Shown: positions 36,500 through 49,633 of the stretch, piece by piece
Position numbering within the stretch: the stretch's first letter is position 1
How the letters are laid out: every line of letters begins with the position of its first letter
Notes under the pieces: generated by a model
Seen by the model: the letters and a program-made list of their open reading frames with translations, nothing else
The model's database searches: none
Told to the model about the DNA's origin: nothing
Made by a program: the position numbers and the translations under genes
Assembly: GCA_907164885.2 (NCBI GenBank)
Contig: OU015495.1
Coordinates: 215,790,224-215,854,223 of the forward strand
Direction of reading: 5' to 3'
DNA from: Dolomedes plantarius
Lineage: Eukaryota > Arthropoda > Arachnida > Araneae > Dolomedidae
Length of the DNA stretch: 64,000 nt

Positions 36500-36666
36500 C
36501 TATTGATTAAACTGTCCAGTACCTATCTCATTAAATACTCAATAAGGGTGGGTGGGATGGGGGGGGGGGGCTCAGACTTTGTGAAGAAAAGTCATAAGAA
36601 ATGAGCTCCTGATGTACGGACATTTCTAATAGAATTTGCCGGATAAATGTTACACTTTTACGGCAA
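36500..36666 (-). repeat. TA-array-linked dispersed repeat, copy 3
   Basis: Reverse complement of copies 1 and 2: GACTTTGTGAAGAAAAGTCA, TGAGCTCCTGATGTACGGAC and TTACACTTTTACGGC. TA arrays flank both sides (about 36446-36485 and 36679-36752). Confidence 0.85.
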
Positions 36667-36671
36667 GATTT

Positions 36672-36678
<7 letters not shown>

Positions 36679-36752
<74 letters not shown>
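36679..36752. repeat. (TG)n(TA)n microsatellite
   Basis: TG then TA dinucleotides, with a second short TA array at about 36794-36818. Confidence 0.93.
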
Positions 36753-36818
36753 GTTTACTGTCTACTCATACATTTATTGTCTACTCTTATTATCTATATA
36801 TATATATATATATATATC

Positions 36819-37892
36819 TCGTGGGTAGTTGGCGACCTGCCGTTGTTATGCAAAGTAGATGAATGACGTCTTATATTATGACTTTTTATAATGTCTTACC
36901 TCCATTTTCACGACACGAATCGGAATTTCGGGGTCGTGGATTTTGCCGAAAAGGAGTCGGCCCAGTCTTGCCGTCGCTAGGTCCAGACAAACATTCGAGT
37001 CGTAAAGAAGGGGGAAAAAAAGAGCACTTTTTTTAATTTCTAGAAATTATTCGTGCCCTAAAATTAGACACTGCAGATTCAATAGCTATATTTCTAGTTG
37101 AAACGGGGTGAAAACCGATATCACTTTGGGTAAAAAACATTTTGAGTACAATTCCACTTAATCGAATCTGGTGAATCGGAGCGAATCCTGCAGAACCGAT
37201 CGACCCCAGCCAAAAGGATCGCTTCCGGATTTTCATTTCCTTTATAATATAGAACACTGTGTTCTGAACTAAAAGGTTGACACTATTTCCAAAAAATCAC
37301 CGAAACATACCCCCCCCCCCCCAAAAAAAAAAAAAAGAAAAAAAAAGATTTTTTAAAAAAATATTATTTACCCGGCGGGAGCCACGTGTTCATATCTTCT
37401 GATTAAAGTTTAGGAAATAAAAAAACAACGGATGTAAATAATCATCTGGCGTGACGACACAAAGACGAGGCACTTTATTTTCACACATACAGATAGAAAT
37501 CGTAAGAACATCGCAATGCTGATCTTAGCACGAAGCTAGACAGAACACAACCGTCTTACGTCGAATCCAAACTAACTCTACAGAAAGACAAAACATTACT
37601 AGGAGTTGCCAATCTATGAATACAAAACTATTCAAATTATGATAACATTTGACTGACATCTAGGGGCGAAAGAATAAACTACATGTACTTTCAAACAATT
37701 ATTATTAATTTTTTTAAGAGCAGGTACCCGTAGAAAGATTGAATGAACAGCTTTTAGGTGAAAACATAGGGAGTCATTCATCGAAATATATGGAAAACTT
37801 TTTTAAATGACCATCTTTCTCGTTTCCAAAAGTAATGGCTTTTCTCGAAAATGCCGTGATCCGAGCCAAGCAGTTTTAGAATCCTAAAAGAT
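36819..37892. other. Intergenic stretch, no gene recognised
   Basis: Contains a C run followed by an A run near 37311-37345. No gene or RNA recognised. Confidence 0.4.
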
Positions 37893-38425
37893 GGGGGCGT
37901 CCATTAATTACGTGAGGCGATTTTTCGACCCCCTCCCCCCTAATCTCACGTGAGATTTTTCAAAATGCGTATTTTTAGTGTAAATACGTTAATCTGTGCT
38001 CGATTGCGTTGGATTTATTTTAAAAAACATAATTTGCTTAATTATTTTTATTTAAGACCAGTATTTAAGACTACTAAGAACGTAGTCTAGAATCACAGTG
38101 AGAAAATCGAACAATAAAATACTTAAATAGGAACTACTAAAATTCGCAAATGAATATTCATTCTAATTGAGTCCACGGGGACTCATGTGTGGTCTCAAGA
38201 GTGACTACTGGAACTATTGCGTAGGATTTGGCCATATTCTAGTGTAGAAACATGTTTTACTTAATATTTCTTTTCCAGTTTTCTCGCAATTTTACACCGT
38301 TTCTTACGGAAAAAAATTACGCAATATTTGCCGAGACCACCCCTCTCCCCCACGTAAGATTCGGCTCGACTCCCCCCCCCCCCCCCCCCCCCTCTAAAAG
38401 CCTCACGTAATTGATGGACGCCCCC
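37893..38425. mobile_element. Non-autonomous DNA element with GGGGGCGTCCAT termini
   Basis: The left end GGGGGCGTCCATTAATTACG continues TGAGGCGATTTTTCGACCCC; the right end is the complement (CTCTAAAAGCCTCACG, then TAATTGATGGACGCCCCC). It is 533 bp with no coding capacity and a run of about 22 C near 38370. Its left arm is repeated in inverse orientation at 1-188. No clear target duplication was seen, so the superfamily is open. Confidence 0.75.
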
Positions 38426-38649
38426 TTTCCACTTCAGGGTGTCTTACATGACAGCTTTTTAAAAATAGAACACGTTCACGAGGTTTTTCCATCCATACCA
38501 TTCACCCTTAAAATAGGATCGCCCCTCGACACTCTGAAAAATACTACAGCCAATAAAAAGAGGGCATACAGAATCAGCCTTTGTTCGGAAGAAATCGCGA
38601 TCAATGGATAGAAGTGGAGTTCCCATTCCGATTTATGAATGAGAATATA

Positions 38650-39852
38650 CACTGAAGTGCCACTGAATTAGGGATAGCAAAGCCTTTGCAAATTGTGTAG
38701 CGCTGCGCATCATGTATGCGCAAGTCAGGGCGCTGTGGTGACTGCATATATAGCGCGTACTGTGGTTGTTCTGAATTAGTTGTTGGAATTGCCAGTATGG
38801 GTAAACTGCCTGATTTAGACGCCTTCGATCGCGGACAAATCGTAGGTGCGCGACGCATGGACCATTCAATTTCCGAAATCGTCAGACAGCTAGGATATTC
38901 AAGGTCGACAGTGTTAAGAGTATACCAAGAATACATGGATGGTGGGAAAAAAACTAGCGATCGGGCAAACTGCAAAGGACAATTAGCCTTGACAGTGCGT
39001 GGTGAGAGACGGCTCAGGCGTATTGTACGTAGCCAGCGAAGCCAAACATTACCTCAAATTACCACCCAGTTTAATGACGGTGCCAGTCGGACTGTGCAAC
39101 GCTCGCTTCACCGTATGGGTTTCGGGAGCCGTCGACCTACGAGAGTTCCATTGCTCTATACTCGCCATCGGGCTGCACGTCTTGCCTGGGCAAGAGAGCA
39201 CAGAGACTGGAGTGTAGAGGACTGGAAACGAGTAGCATGGAGTGATGAGTCTCGATTCCGATTACTTAACGCCGACGGGAGGCTGAGAATATGGCGTCAG
39301 GCTCATGAAGCCATGGATCCTGCATGCTTGGCTGGAACTGTACAAGGGCATGGTGGCTCAATCATGGTCTGGGGTGTTTTTTCGTGGCACAGTTTGGGAT
39401 CTTTGGTGCGTGTACCAACCTCCCTCAATGCAATTCGGTACGTAGAGTTGCTGGGTGATCACCTCCATCCGTTTATGCTGTTCTGTTATCCGCACGGTAA
39501 TGGAGTTTTCCAGCCAGACAACTGTACCTCTCACAAGTCCCGGTTGGCTACTGGCTGGTTGGATGAGCATTCCTCTGACTTCTCTGTCATGAATTGGCCA
39601 CCTAGAAGCCCAGACTAATCCTATTGAGCATCTTTGGGATGTTTTGGAACAAGGCGTGAAAGGCCATCACACAGCACCAAAGAACCTTAGTGAATTATGG
39701 ACAGCTTTAGCCAATATTTGGCAAGCCATTCCCGTGGAACGTTTCCAGAAACTTGTTGAATCTATGCCTCGTCGTGTGGCAGCCGTTATCAAGGCCAGAG
39801 GAGGCCCAACTCGTTACTAGGTAGGTATCCCTAATTCAGTGGCACTTCAGTG
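38650..39852 (+). mobile_element. Tc1 element, full length, one frameshift
   Basis: 27 bp terminal inverted repeats CACTGAAGTGCCACTGAATT plus AGGGATA at 38650-38676, with the complement at 39826-39852. TA duplications sit at 38648-38649 and 39853-39854. The 1203 bp length is typical of Tc1. It holds one transposase frame with a single break. Confidence 0.93.
38797..39820 (+). pseudogene. Tc1-like transposase, frameshifted near the C-terminus
   Basis: The Met at 38797 is chosen because MGKLPDLDAFDRGQIVGAR is a standard Tc1 start; an upstream Met at 38716 only extends into the terminal region. Helix-turn-helix domains occupy about residues 10-115. Catalytic Asp 150 (VAWSDESRF) and Asp 241 (FQPDNCTSH) are present. 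The frame stops at 39618 after WPPRSPD; the remainder (NPIEHLWDVLEQ with the catalytic Glu, to a stop at 39818-39820) follows in another frame after a 1-2 bp deletion. Otherwise it is complete and could be a young copy. Confidence 0.92.
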
Positions 39853-39854
39853 TA

Positions 39855-41100
39855 ATTTGAAGGCACACTCCATTCTCGGTGAAAGAGAAATAAATGATGG
39901 TGACATCGAAAACAATTAGATCAAATACAAAGACGCCACTAGAAATTTCAGAGGACGATGACCACCGTTCAATCTTTCACTATGGCTATTCAATATTTAT
40001 CCACCAACCATGTTTTCTCTACAAAACAAAAAAACTCAGTTTGTTAAGACATACGATAAGCATGAAGAGGGTCATTTTCGGCAACATAATTATGGAAACC
40101 TAACAAAACGATTTTCCCCCCTTCTTCTTTGTGTCAATTCAAACGTGTAACTTAAAACTACTAGCCGCTGTTTAAGTTTTATGTTTTCTTTTTCCAAACA
40201 AATCAACTGAAAGTAACATATGTTATCATTACCTGTCATCGTAAATATATTTTGTTAAGGGGTATTCTCTATAAGGCCTATTCTAAAACATCGTCATTTT
40301 AAAATGTTACATCTGAACAGAATCAAAGCTAAGACTGCGAAAACCGACACCGATGATTTTATAAATGACATCCCACTCTGTATGAATTTTTTTTCAAAAT
40401 TAAGATATCTACACTTTATCATTATATCAAATAAGAAATTGTCGGGAAAATTTCTTCACTTATAAAATGGAGTAAAAATTCAGCAAGCACTGAAAAAAGT
40501 GTAGAAAACTAACTATTACTGGCTGCCGGTTGCTATACCGGCGACGGTTAAGCGTAACCTCGCGAACATTTATGCTCTCTCTTAATGAATTATTTCTTCT
40601 TCGCTCTCTTTCTTGAGACTGTTCCCAGTTTTCACTTGATCGTGCAGCTGGCTTTCGAGCATTCCTGATTTCGGTGTCGACACGCGGTTGCCAGACGGCC
40701 TCTAATGTTTACATCTGATAGTGGCAGCCGTTGCCATTCGGAGAGTAGAAATGTCGTCGATTTTTGTGCCGCATACCTACGCGTTTCATATATATAGATA
40801 GACTGCAAGCTCTTTCAGTAAGTGCATGGCATGAAAACTTCGTTTTCAAGTTCTAGTCATTGCTGTTTCTTAAACCTATTGTTGATCAGCCCCCACCCCC
40901 AACTAAAAATATATTCGTCGATAATCCCCTGGTGGCAAAAAGTGGTTTCATTTCCGGCAAAAACGTGGCGGACAACTTGAATCAAAAGTGACGAATCCGC
41001 GAGAAACGCCGGTTGCCAACACCATTTCCATTTGGTCCGACATCGTACCTTCTCCCACCCTCTCCGACTTCAGAGGAGGACTTTCTGGCCTAGACACGAA
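39855..41100. other. Intergenic stretch, possible decayed Helitron or SINE body
   Basis: ACTAGCCGCTG at 40160 and TATATATAGATAGA at 40789 could be the CTAG and TC ends of a minus-strand Helitron, but the pairing is weak. The part from about 40900 to 41100 may be the body of the SINE whose tRNA-like head is at 41101-41166. Confidence 0.3.
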
Positions 41101-41166
41101 GGTATTGAATGGGATTCAAACCCAGTTTCGAGCCCAACGCGTTATCACTAGACTACCTCAGGCCAC
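41101..41166 (-). other. tRNA-derived sequence (SINE head or tRNA pseudogene)
   Basis: On the minus strand, an A-box-like TAGTCTAGTGATAACGCG and a B-box-like GGGTTTGAATCCC (with a TGGG/CCCA stem) lie at tRNA spacing. The acceptor ends do not pair convincingly, so this is not a functional tRNA call. Confidence 0.5.
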
Positions 41167-42014
41167 GAATAAACTGAATAACAAATTAAGCGTAAAAGCA
41201 AATTTGACAGTGAAAACATAAAAACGAATGAGGCATTTGCTTCATTAGCTGTAAAATCTTTGCGAGCAAAAATTTGGGACATAGTCACTAATTTTATAAA
41301 ATTGCTAAATTTGCCGTCGCTTTGAAGCGATGAAAGCAATTATTTTTAAATGACTGTTGGCCACTGCTTTAACCTGTCACACCCATAAAAAAATTCGTCC
41401 GGTCATTTTGCAACTGAGTAGTAATCTCGAAAACGATACATACTTCCACAAGATTTCAGTCTTTATTTAGTCTATATTTCCCAGCGACGTAATTTTCAGT
41501 GATAAAATAATTATGCCATAAACCATCTGAAGATGCAATGAAAATGTTAAACATGTTCCAACGAGATTCCAAACATAACCCTTATTCTAATTTCAACAGC
41601 ACCAAGAGAAATGATTTTTTTTTTTCGCTATTAAAATAGTCAAATGGTATTAGAGAGCAAGTAAAGGGAATCGATGAAAGTATAGATCTAAGCTCTCTGT
41701 TCGATTTTACTCCTCTTTTAGTATCAATTATTTGACAAAACTTCTGTTGCAATGATTTGGGATCATAGCAAACGAAATCAAAAGGTACAGCACGGGTACG
41801 TCACGTGATAATCCCGGTCCATCGTGCTGTAATGAAAGATTGATATTCTACCACTTATGACGCCATTCGTCAGAAGTGAAGTAAATAATGTTTGAGGCCC
41901 TTTTAAGCACTATATACTTTGCCGGATAGTCTTGAAAAGAAGGAAAAAAAGCTGAAGATAATACGCTGCGGCCTGTAATCCACATCAGTAAAGGTCGAAA
42001 GTTTTTATATGCAA
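41167..42014. other. Intergenic stretch, no feature recognised
   Basis: No gene or repeat recognised. Confidence 0.4.
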
Positions 42015-42689
42015 CTAGCTGACAACCCGCGCTTCGCTACGGAGTACATTCAAATTAAAATACAAGGGTCAATGGATGCAATTAATGCCAAAAAAAAAAT
42101 AAATATATATATTTATAATAAATACGACGATCAATATATACAATTGATGTAGAAAAAATATATATATTTATAAAAAAAATCATAAGGGATATTTTTATAG
42201 ACAAAATAATGTACAATCGTCTGCCGCATTAGCAAGAAAAAAAAAATTTTTTTTTTTCTATTTAGTTGTTATGCACGTGACGATAAATTTATTTAAAGTA
42301 CCGGAAAAAGAAATTACGTGATCGGCATTTAATAAATTAAATTCTAAAAATTAATCTTTAAAATTCACCAAAAATCAGAAAATCGAGGTAAAGATTCGAA
42401 AAAGGTTTCATTTTAAAGGAATTTCTATGATATTTCTCGTGATATAAATTTTTTAACCCTCAAATTATTATTTTAAATTATTATTTTAACTTACAAAAAG
42501 TTACAAAAACAGCTTAAAAATTTAATTAAAAAAAATCTAAGAAGAATTTTTCAAAAATCTTTCTTAGTGCACCCCTACACCATGAGAAGAATCGCCATGC
42601 AAAATTTCAGCCCTTTAGGTCCAGCGGTTTGGTCTGCGCGTTGTATGTCAGTCAGTGAGTCAGTTACGGAACTGTTTTATATATATAGA
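42015..42689 (-). mobile_element. Non-autonomous Helitron, family A copy 2
   Basis: On the minus strand it reads A|TCTATATATATAAAACAG at the start and GCGGGTTGTCAGCTAG|T at the end, meeting the Helitron end rules exactly. It is the inverted counterpart of 26873-27635. It is 675 bp and non-coding. Confidence 0.82.
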
Positions 42690-43167
42690 TGATAATCCAC
42701 GGAATATGTGCAAGAATTTAATGTAGTTGAACTGTGCCTTATCTTTTTTTTGTTCCTATTCGTATTTTTTAGATCTTCCTTAACACACGTTATCCTTATA
42801 TTTTTCTCCCATTTCTACAGTTTAGATAGAAGTTTTAGTCTAAGAACTTGCTGACGACCAGAACATTAATTAGCGGTTTTCTGAACAAACTGTAAGGAAA
42901 TAATGACAGTTTTAGCTTAAAGTTTTATTTGTACTAATGCATATTAAGATATGCAGAGTAAATAAAGTCAATAACAACATAGAGTAAAAAAAAATAAGCA
43001 GTTAAAGATACTGTACTTGAAGAAAAACTTGCTGGAAACAACCTCTTTGAAACACAAACACACAAGCAAGGACATCAATTTCTTATAATACAAAGGCATA
43101 AGCAGTAACTTCAGAAATACAATATACAATTTTTGTCTTCTATACACCACACACAGTTGATAACAGG

Positions 43168-43168
<1 letters not shown>

Positions 43169-43237
<69 letters not shown>

Positions 43238-43249
43238 ATGTGTATATAT
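43169..43249. repeat. (TA)n(TG)n microsatellite
   Basis: TA array passing into TG repeats. It is the last long array before the repeat-poor right part. Confidence 0.95.
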
Positions 43250-43779
43250 GACCATAAACCACTCATTTCACCCATATAGCAATAAATATTTTATACTTAA
43301 CACTTTATAATTTCTAAAAAAAATTTACTTTTATTTTTTACACGGGGGTAAAACTTGCTAGCAATAACCTTTGTGTACAGCTATATAATGTAAATTTCGT
43401 TATTAAAAAAAATTAATATAGTCATTAACATGGAAGCTGAGGATGAAACTGGAAGAAATAAATTTGAAAGTAGCTACAATGCCCCCCCCCCCCCAAAGCA
43501 TTTCGAGCTAATTGTTGCTACACAAGTTTTAAACTATTTATTCATTCATTTAAAATTTGCACTTTATGCAAGATGATAATAAATAACATTGACCTTTTTT
43601 AGTGCATGTGTTGCTAAAAAGAAACTATGATTAAATTGAGCTTTGGTCTCATACCTGATTAATATATGCAGTGTGCCACGTGTCAATGATCCTGGCCTGT
43701 GGAAAATGAATACTTGATGGAAGTTCAAAGGCATTATTGAAAAATTTTTTAATTAAAAAATTCTTCACCAAATAAAAAT

Positions 43780-43816
<37 letters not shown>

Positions 43817-46800
43817 TTTTTGGGGGAAGTAAGCAAGTAATATACTCCATTATGGAAGTATTGATTAGCCAAATGATGTGTATTACTTACATGCAACTTG
43901 TGGGAAACACATCTTAATATTCTCAATACGAGTGATGACTAATTTTGAATGATAAACACAGTTCTCCATCAGGCTGAGAAGTATTAGGTAGGATTGTCTA
44001 TATGGACAGTTGACAAATCAGCATTTGTGAATTGTCCATAAAGAGGTCCATACAAATGTATTTGAAAACTGTCCATAAGGAAAATCTCTTCTTTTGATTC
44101 TTGGTCTAATGAAGAGCTATATTTCAAAATTAGTTACCACTCTCATTTTTAATTGTTGGTTTTAAGGAGCTATGTGTTCCTGTCCAATGATGCATATTTT
44201 GAATGAGATGAATAAATCCACATTCCTTGAGAGTGAAGGGATTTTCAAATTCCAGTCATAAGATGTATAAAATTATCATCTCAAACCCAAGTGCAGCAAA
44301 TGAAGTATCCCCATTAGTTCAAAGGAGTACCATTAATAACTTATTTTATAATCTAACACAAAGGTTATTGTAGTTATTGTCCCATAATACTTCTCAGTGA
44401 ATCCATGAGAACTGGGGAATAGAGAAGTCAAACCACAATGAAGCAACCATCATAACACTTTGCAAAAACAATTCATCAATAATGAAGATATTTCATACAT
44501 AACAATTACAAACCTATAAATAATCTGAGCAACTGCTAAGTTCACTATATTTCTCTTCTCGGACTATTACCAAATTCAATATTCTTTCTCCAACATATAA
44601 ATAATATTACACTCAGAACATGGTAAGTATGTATAACTTCTATTTGACTCATTCACAAACATTTAAAGAGAAAATATCACATTGACAATCAAAACTATAC
44701 AATATTCAAGCTCTTAAGATCAAAATAAAATATTTTCCAGCTAAGAAATAAAGTCAAGCATCTGCTTGACAAAAATTAAAATATGCAAAACAATTAATGA
44801 TGTTGCTATAAATAAAACTTTAGGAATTTTTTTAAAACTGATCTGGAGCGAATTAATATAATATCTACACTGAAAAAAACAAACAGTAAAATGTGTAAAA
44901 TTAGAGAACAACTTACTATCAAAACAATACATATAATACACATACATAAAAAACTTTCCAATTTGATTTTTCTAACTACAGATTACAGACAGATGTGAAA
45001 CTCTTCAGTTGGCCAAAGTAGTAAAACCACTTATTTGCTGGTATATGCCAAGATAGTGCATTGCTGCTTTTATTCCAATACAATATGTCTTAAGGAGAAA
45101 GAAATCATTTTTGATAAATACTGACAAAATATTTTTATGGTGCATATAGTTTAACATTAGAATTACCAACATTTAAGGTATGCTTCTATTTCTACTTAAG
45201 TTTAAACCAGTCATTATGACTGACTTGGAAGTTCTAGTGTTAAAAATAAACTGTTAATTATATTACATTATACATGGAAGTCATTAAATTGTAAACTTTT
45301 CAATTGTGGGTTATTGTTATCCAGTTTAATAATGCTCTGATTCTACAATTGTTGGGCAAGACTTAAAGCATAGCATACAGAAACTGTTTTAACATACTTA
45401 TTACACCTTCATTAAATCAAGAGTATGAGGGATTTTACCTCACTTAGAGTTGTAAAAAAGTTTTTCATCTGTCTCAATAATCAATCAATTTTGAGACTAC
45501 ACTTAGGTTATTTAATGTTAAAATAAATTGGTTAGAACACTGACTTAATGAAATTCTAGATGTGAGTTTCAGATTGAGAGTAAAATTTTATGAGCATTAA
45601 TATACATGCATAAATCAGAGACAAATATATTTTATCTAATGCAATCAAAATAAGTTAAGTTACCTAATACTACTTATCACACAAAACTTTTCAAAAGGCA
45701 AGTTTAACTTTTGTATTGATACACAACAAAATTTTTGTTATTTGAACGACAAAAACATGGTTGATGATATGTACTAATTACACCTATTGATCTTAATTTT
45801 GAAATTCTTAAAATTGATTAATTTTCTCTAACACTGATACTTTTCATACAAGTTTCAGAAAACTCAGAACTGGCCAAGATATGGTGAAAGAGGCACTTAT
45901 TTTGGGCGGAAAGTTGACCAACTATTTCATTTGATAAAGCAAATCAGTGCAACTGTAAATTAGAGGTCTTTAGAGGCTAAAAATTCAAAATATGGCTAGA
46001 GTCTGATGACTTGGTACTAACAATTCCATACGTTGAGGCCTGGGCCTCGTCAAATTCACTGTGTTGTGGTAGTGGCCCATACCAGTCTGGCTCACAGTGC
46101 TTAAATCATGTAAAAACTGACTATTTCATAACTCCATTTACAATATACATAACATATTCATCGTTATTTTATATTATTAATAGCATAATTAAGTATTATT
46201 ATAATATTATGCAGGTTTCTTTGATTAATAGCTTCAGAATTATACAAATGAGATGATATTCAAAAAAGTTTCTAAGCTCAAAAGAAAGTAAATCTATTGA
46301 TGAATTAAATAAAAAAAATTATGATTACAATAACGTGGGCTTTTATTTTTTTTGTTTCACAAGAATATATCCCTTCAGGTCATTTAAATTTGTATTCATA
46401 TGATCTTGTCATATCTATCATTCAAAACAAAATGTAGCTTTTCTAAGAATAAAAAAAAGCTCAAAACATTACTAAAAGTGTCTTTTACTAATATCTCCAT
46501 TGATTGATTGGAAACTTTTTAGTTTTGAAACTGCCTGCCAGGAAGCTCCTGAATATGAGAAAAAGTGTGGCCTGGTCCAGCCTGGCTTGAGTTTAGAGAA
46601 GGAAAAATATACCCAAACCCAGCCTGTAGGCCAGGTTTGGTGTGGGACTTGAGTTCGTGTAGATCTCTAAAATACATAAAATTATCATGATGGTTCTTAA
46701 AATTTAAGTGCCTAGAGATAAAAATGAATAAAAATTTAATTCCCTTCTTTTACAACCAAATATTAATAAAAATAGGTACATTTCAGCACCTCTGTGAAAA

Positions 46801-47780
46801 TTGAGCTCATTTTTAAATTGAAACACAAGAAATACTTAACAGAAGCTAAACATATACACTGACACAAATATATATATATATATATGAAATCCTATTCCTC
46901 TATAATTTACAATTTTATTTAAATTAGTAAAAGGTATCTAATTTTTACCATTAAAAACAAAGTAACTTAAAAAAATCTGTATTTTAAAAATATACACTTT
47001 TATCTATACATTCAAATTTTATTAAATTATAACCCGAATTTAAATAGTTCCTATAATATATCATTGTAAGAATAATTTCTCTACGTATAAGAGTATTTTT
47101 TGCAGTAAATACTGTGCATCAAAGTATAGAATGATAGCTTGGGAAAAAAAATTTCTTGAACAATCACAAGTAAAAAGTGCACTACATATATAAGTAAGAA
47201 ACTGCTGTTAATTAAAAAGTAACATTCAAACATTCCTAAATTCAGCACAATTTCAAACAAAGTTGATTAAAAGATTAGGCTATTCAACAACTCATGTAAG
47301 TTTAATATCCACTTGCCTTTCAGTTTTATAAGCATACATTATCATATACCTAAAAAGTAAATTTTACTACTATTTGTTCTTATATGCAGATACCTTTGAC
47401 AGATTTAAAGACAAATATTTTTTACCAGAGAATACAGATCTCTTACATTATGCTTCAAGTAGTGTGTATAATGGGATATTTAAATTAGATTTCTTATGGT
47501 TAACCTGGCATGCCCCGTAATGCAAAACAAACTTTCTCCTAAAAGTTTTTTTTTTTAAAAATCCCTTCTTTATATAGTAGCTATTGATTTAGTACCTGAC
47601 CAAAAGCAATTTACAGCTTATTAATTATCTCAGAAAAGTTTTAATGATTAAATTCAACATTGAATTTTTTTTTTCAAAAATGCATAAATTATCATTTAAA
47701 GTAATGTGCATTTTACATAAATTTCTGGGTTTCATATTTCAAATTACAGGATGAGGGGTGAGATTGAAAAAGAATAAAAA

Positions 47781-47938
47781 TAAAGTAAAATTAAAATGTA
47801 AATATTGAAATTTTAATACTGTAAATATGCAAAAGAAATAAAAGCTGATTTTAAGAATTTTCAGAATATGCATACATATCACATACAGATGATTTCTAAA
47901 CATTTTAATTTTTACACTTTACCTTAATATACACATTT
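47781..47938 (+). repeat. 158 bp direct repeat, first copy
   Basis: TAAAGTAAAATTAAAATGTA through to ATACACATTT is nearly identical to 49474-49633. Confidence 0.88.
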
Positions 47939-49473
47939 CTTATAAATATATTTGTTTGTTTTTGCAATAATCTCCCAAACTCAGAAATTAAACAAATTAC
48001 CAAATTAGAAATAAACATCTAGATATACTTCTCCAGTTTCCTAGCACCAAAAAGCTTGTTTTTGACAAAGCACAAATAAGAATACACCCACAGATATTTT
48101 GCATAAACACAGAAAAATACAAAATAATAATACAGAAAAATTGTATAAAAAGATTTTTCCCATATAACAAAACATGATTATTATGTAATTACATCGAGCG
48201 AAAACATATACTGCAAACTTTCTTTTTCTGCCTCAGTAGGTGATAAAAGAACTGTATGGAGAGGTAGAAGCAATTAGTCTAGCCTTTACTCAATTGTTTT
48301 GCAGTAGCAATCATTTTTAAAAGATGATCATTGTTTCCAATTCTAAGGCAGGTGTTAGAAGCTATTAATCCTGCCTCCGCCCCTCAAACAGCTATCGCTA
48401 ATAAATACCAATCCCTCTTAAGTAATTTCCACAGCAAAAACAAAGAGATTGTTTTATCTCAGGCCATTATGGAATAAAGCTGATTTCCTGGCTAAGGAAG
48501 GTGTTATGATTTTACAAGAAATCTAACAGAGAGATGCCCTTTAATACCAGAAATTTATTAGTGAAAAGGTACCCAGAACTTACTTGTGAAAAACTCCAAA
48601 AAAAGGTGGTAGTATGAAATTATGAACATTCCAGATTTGCTACGAGCCTTTCTATAAAACATGATCGCCTTTTGAAACATCTTCAACTGGCCTCCAGACA
48701 ACATTGTGTGCTATATGATCATATGGATAGAAATCACTTACAATGCTGTCCTTTGTCATCTGATTGGGAGCTTTGCATGTACTTTTCTATTTTGTTTTAT
48801 GGAATACCCACAATAGGAAATAATAATGATAATAAAAATTATGTAATTACATTGATGCCCTCTGTACTCAAGGATTTTTCCGATGAGTAAAATTCTCAAT
48901 TTAATATGCTACTCCGAAAAATCCATCCCAAATAGTATTTTGTTTGAAACTTTCAACATTAGCTTAGATCATTTGACTAAAATTTGATTTTCATCTTGAA
49001 GAGAAAAAAAATTAAATTACAAATTGAAATACATAAAAATATATGACTAAACGAGGTACAACATGCAATAAGTATATTATTATATTTAATATAAAAAAAT
49101 ATTGCACTATGATTAGAACTTTTACTAATGACACTGAAAAAGGGAGAAAAAACATCTTGAAAACATTTTAAAATTTCTTTTCATTTTTATGTTACTTACT
49201 TTCTCTAAATTAAATTTGTCTCTCTGAAAAATTTCCATAAATAAATTTTGAAAAATTGGCTTTAAAGTGAAAAAAATATAGAGTTAACATTAATAAAATA
49301 GAGTAACATGTAAGACAAATATCCCATACTTGAAATGAACTTCTGGATTTAAATGGACTTGGATATAAACATTAAATGATAAAAAAACTCCATGCTGCAT
49401 AACCGAGGGTTATTCAGTTTTAGTTAATATGAAATTGAGGTACTAAACTGAAATTTACACATACAATCAATCA

Positions 49474-49633
49474 TAAAGTAAAATTAAAATGTAAATATTG
49501 AAATTTTAATACTGTAAATATGCAAAAGAAATAAAAGCTGATTTTAAGAATTTTCAGAATATGCATACATATCACATACAGACGATTTCTAAACATTTTA
49601 CTTTTTTACACTTTACCTTAATATATACATTTG
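49474..49633 (+). repeat. 158 bp direct repeat, second copy
   Basis: Differs from the copy at 47781 by only a few bases, including GATGATTT versus GACGATTT and a small indel in a T run. The spacing is 1693 bp, with unrelated sequence between. Confidence 0.88.

Noticed and set aside
46011..46256. 81-codon frame beginning MVLTIPYVEAWASSNSLCCG
   Set aside because: Low-complexity end, no domain, no splice support.
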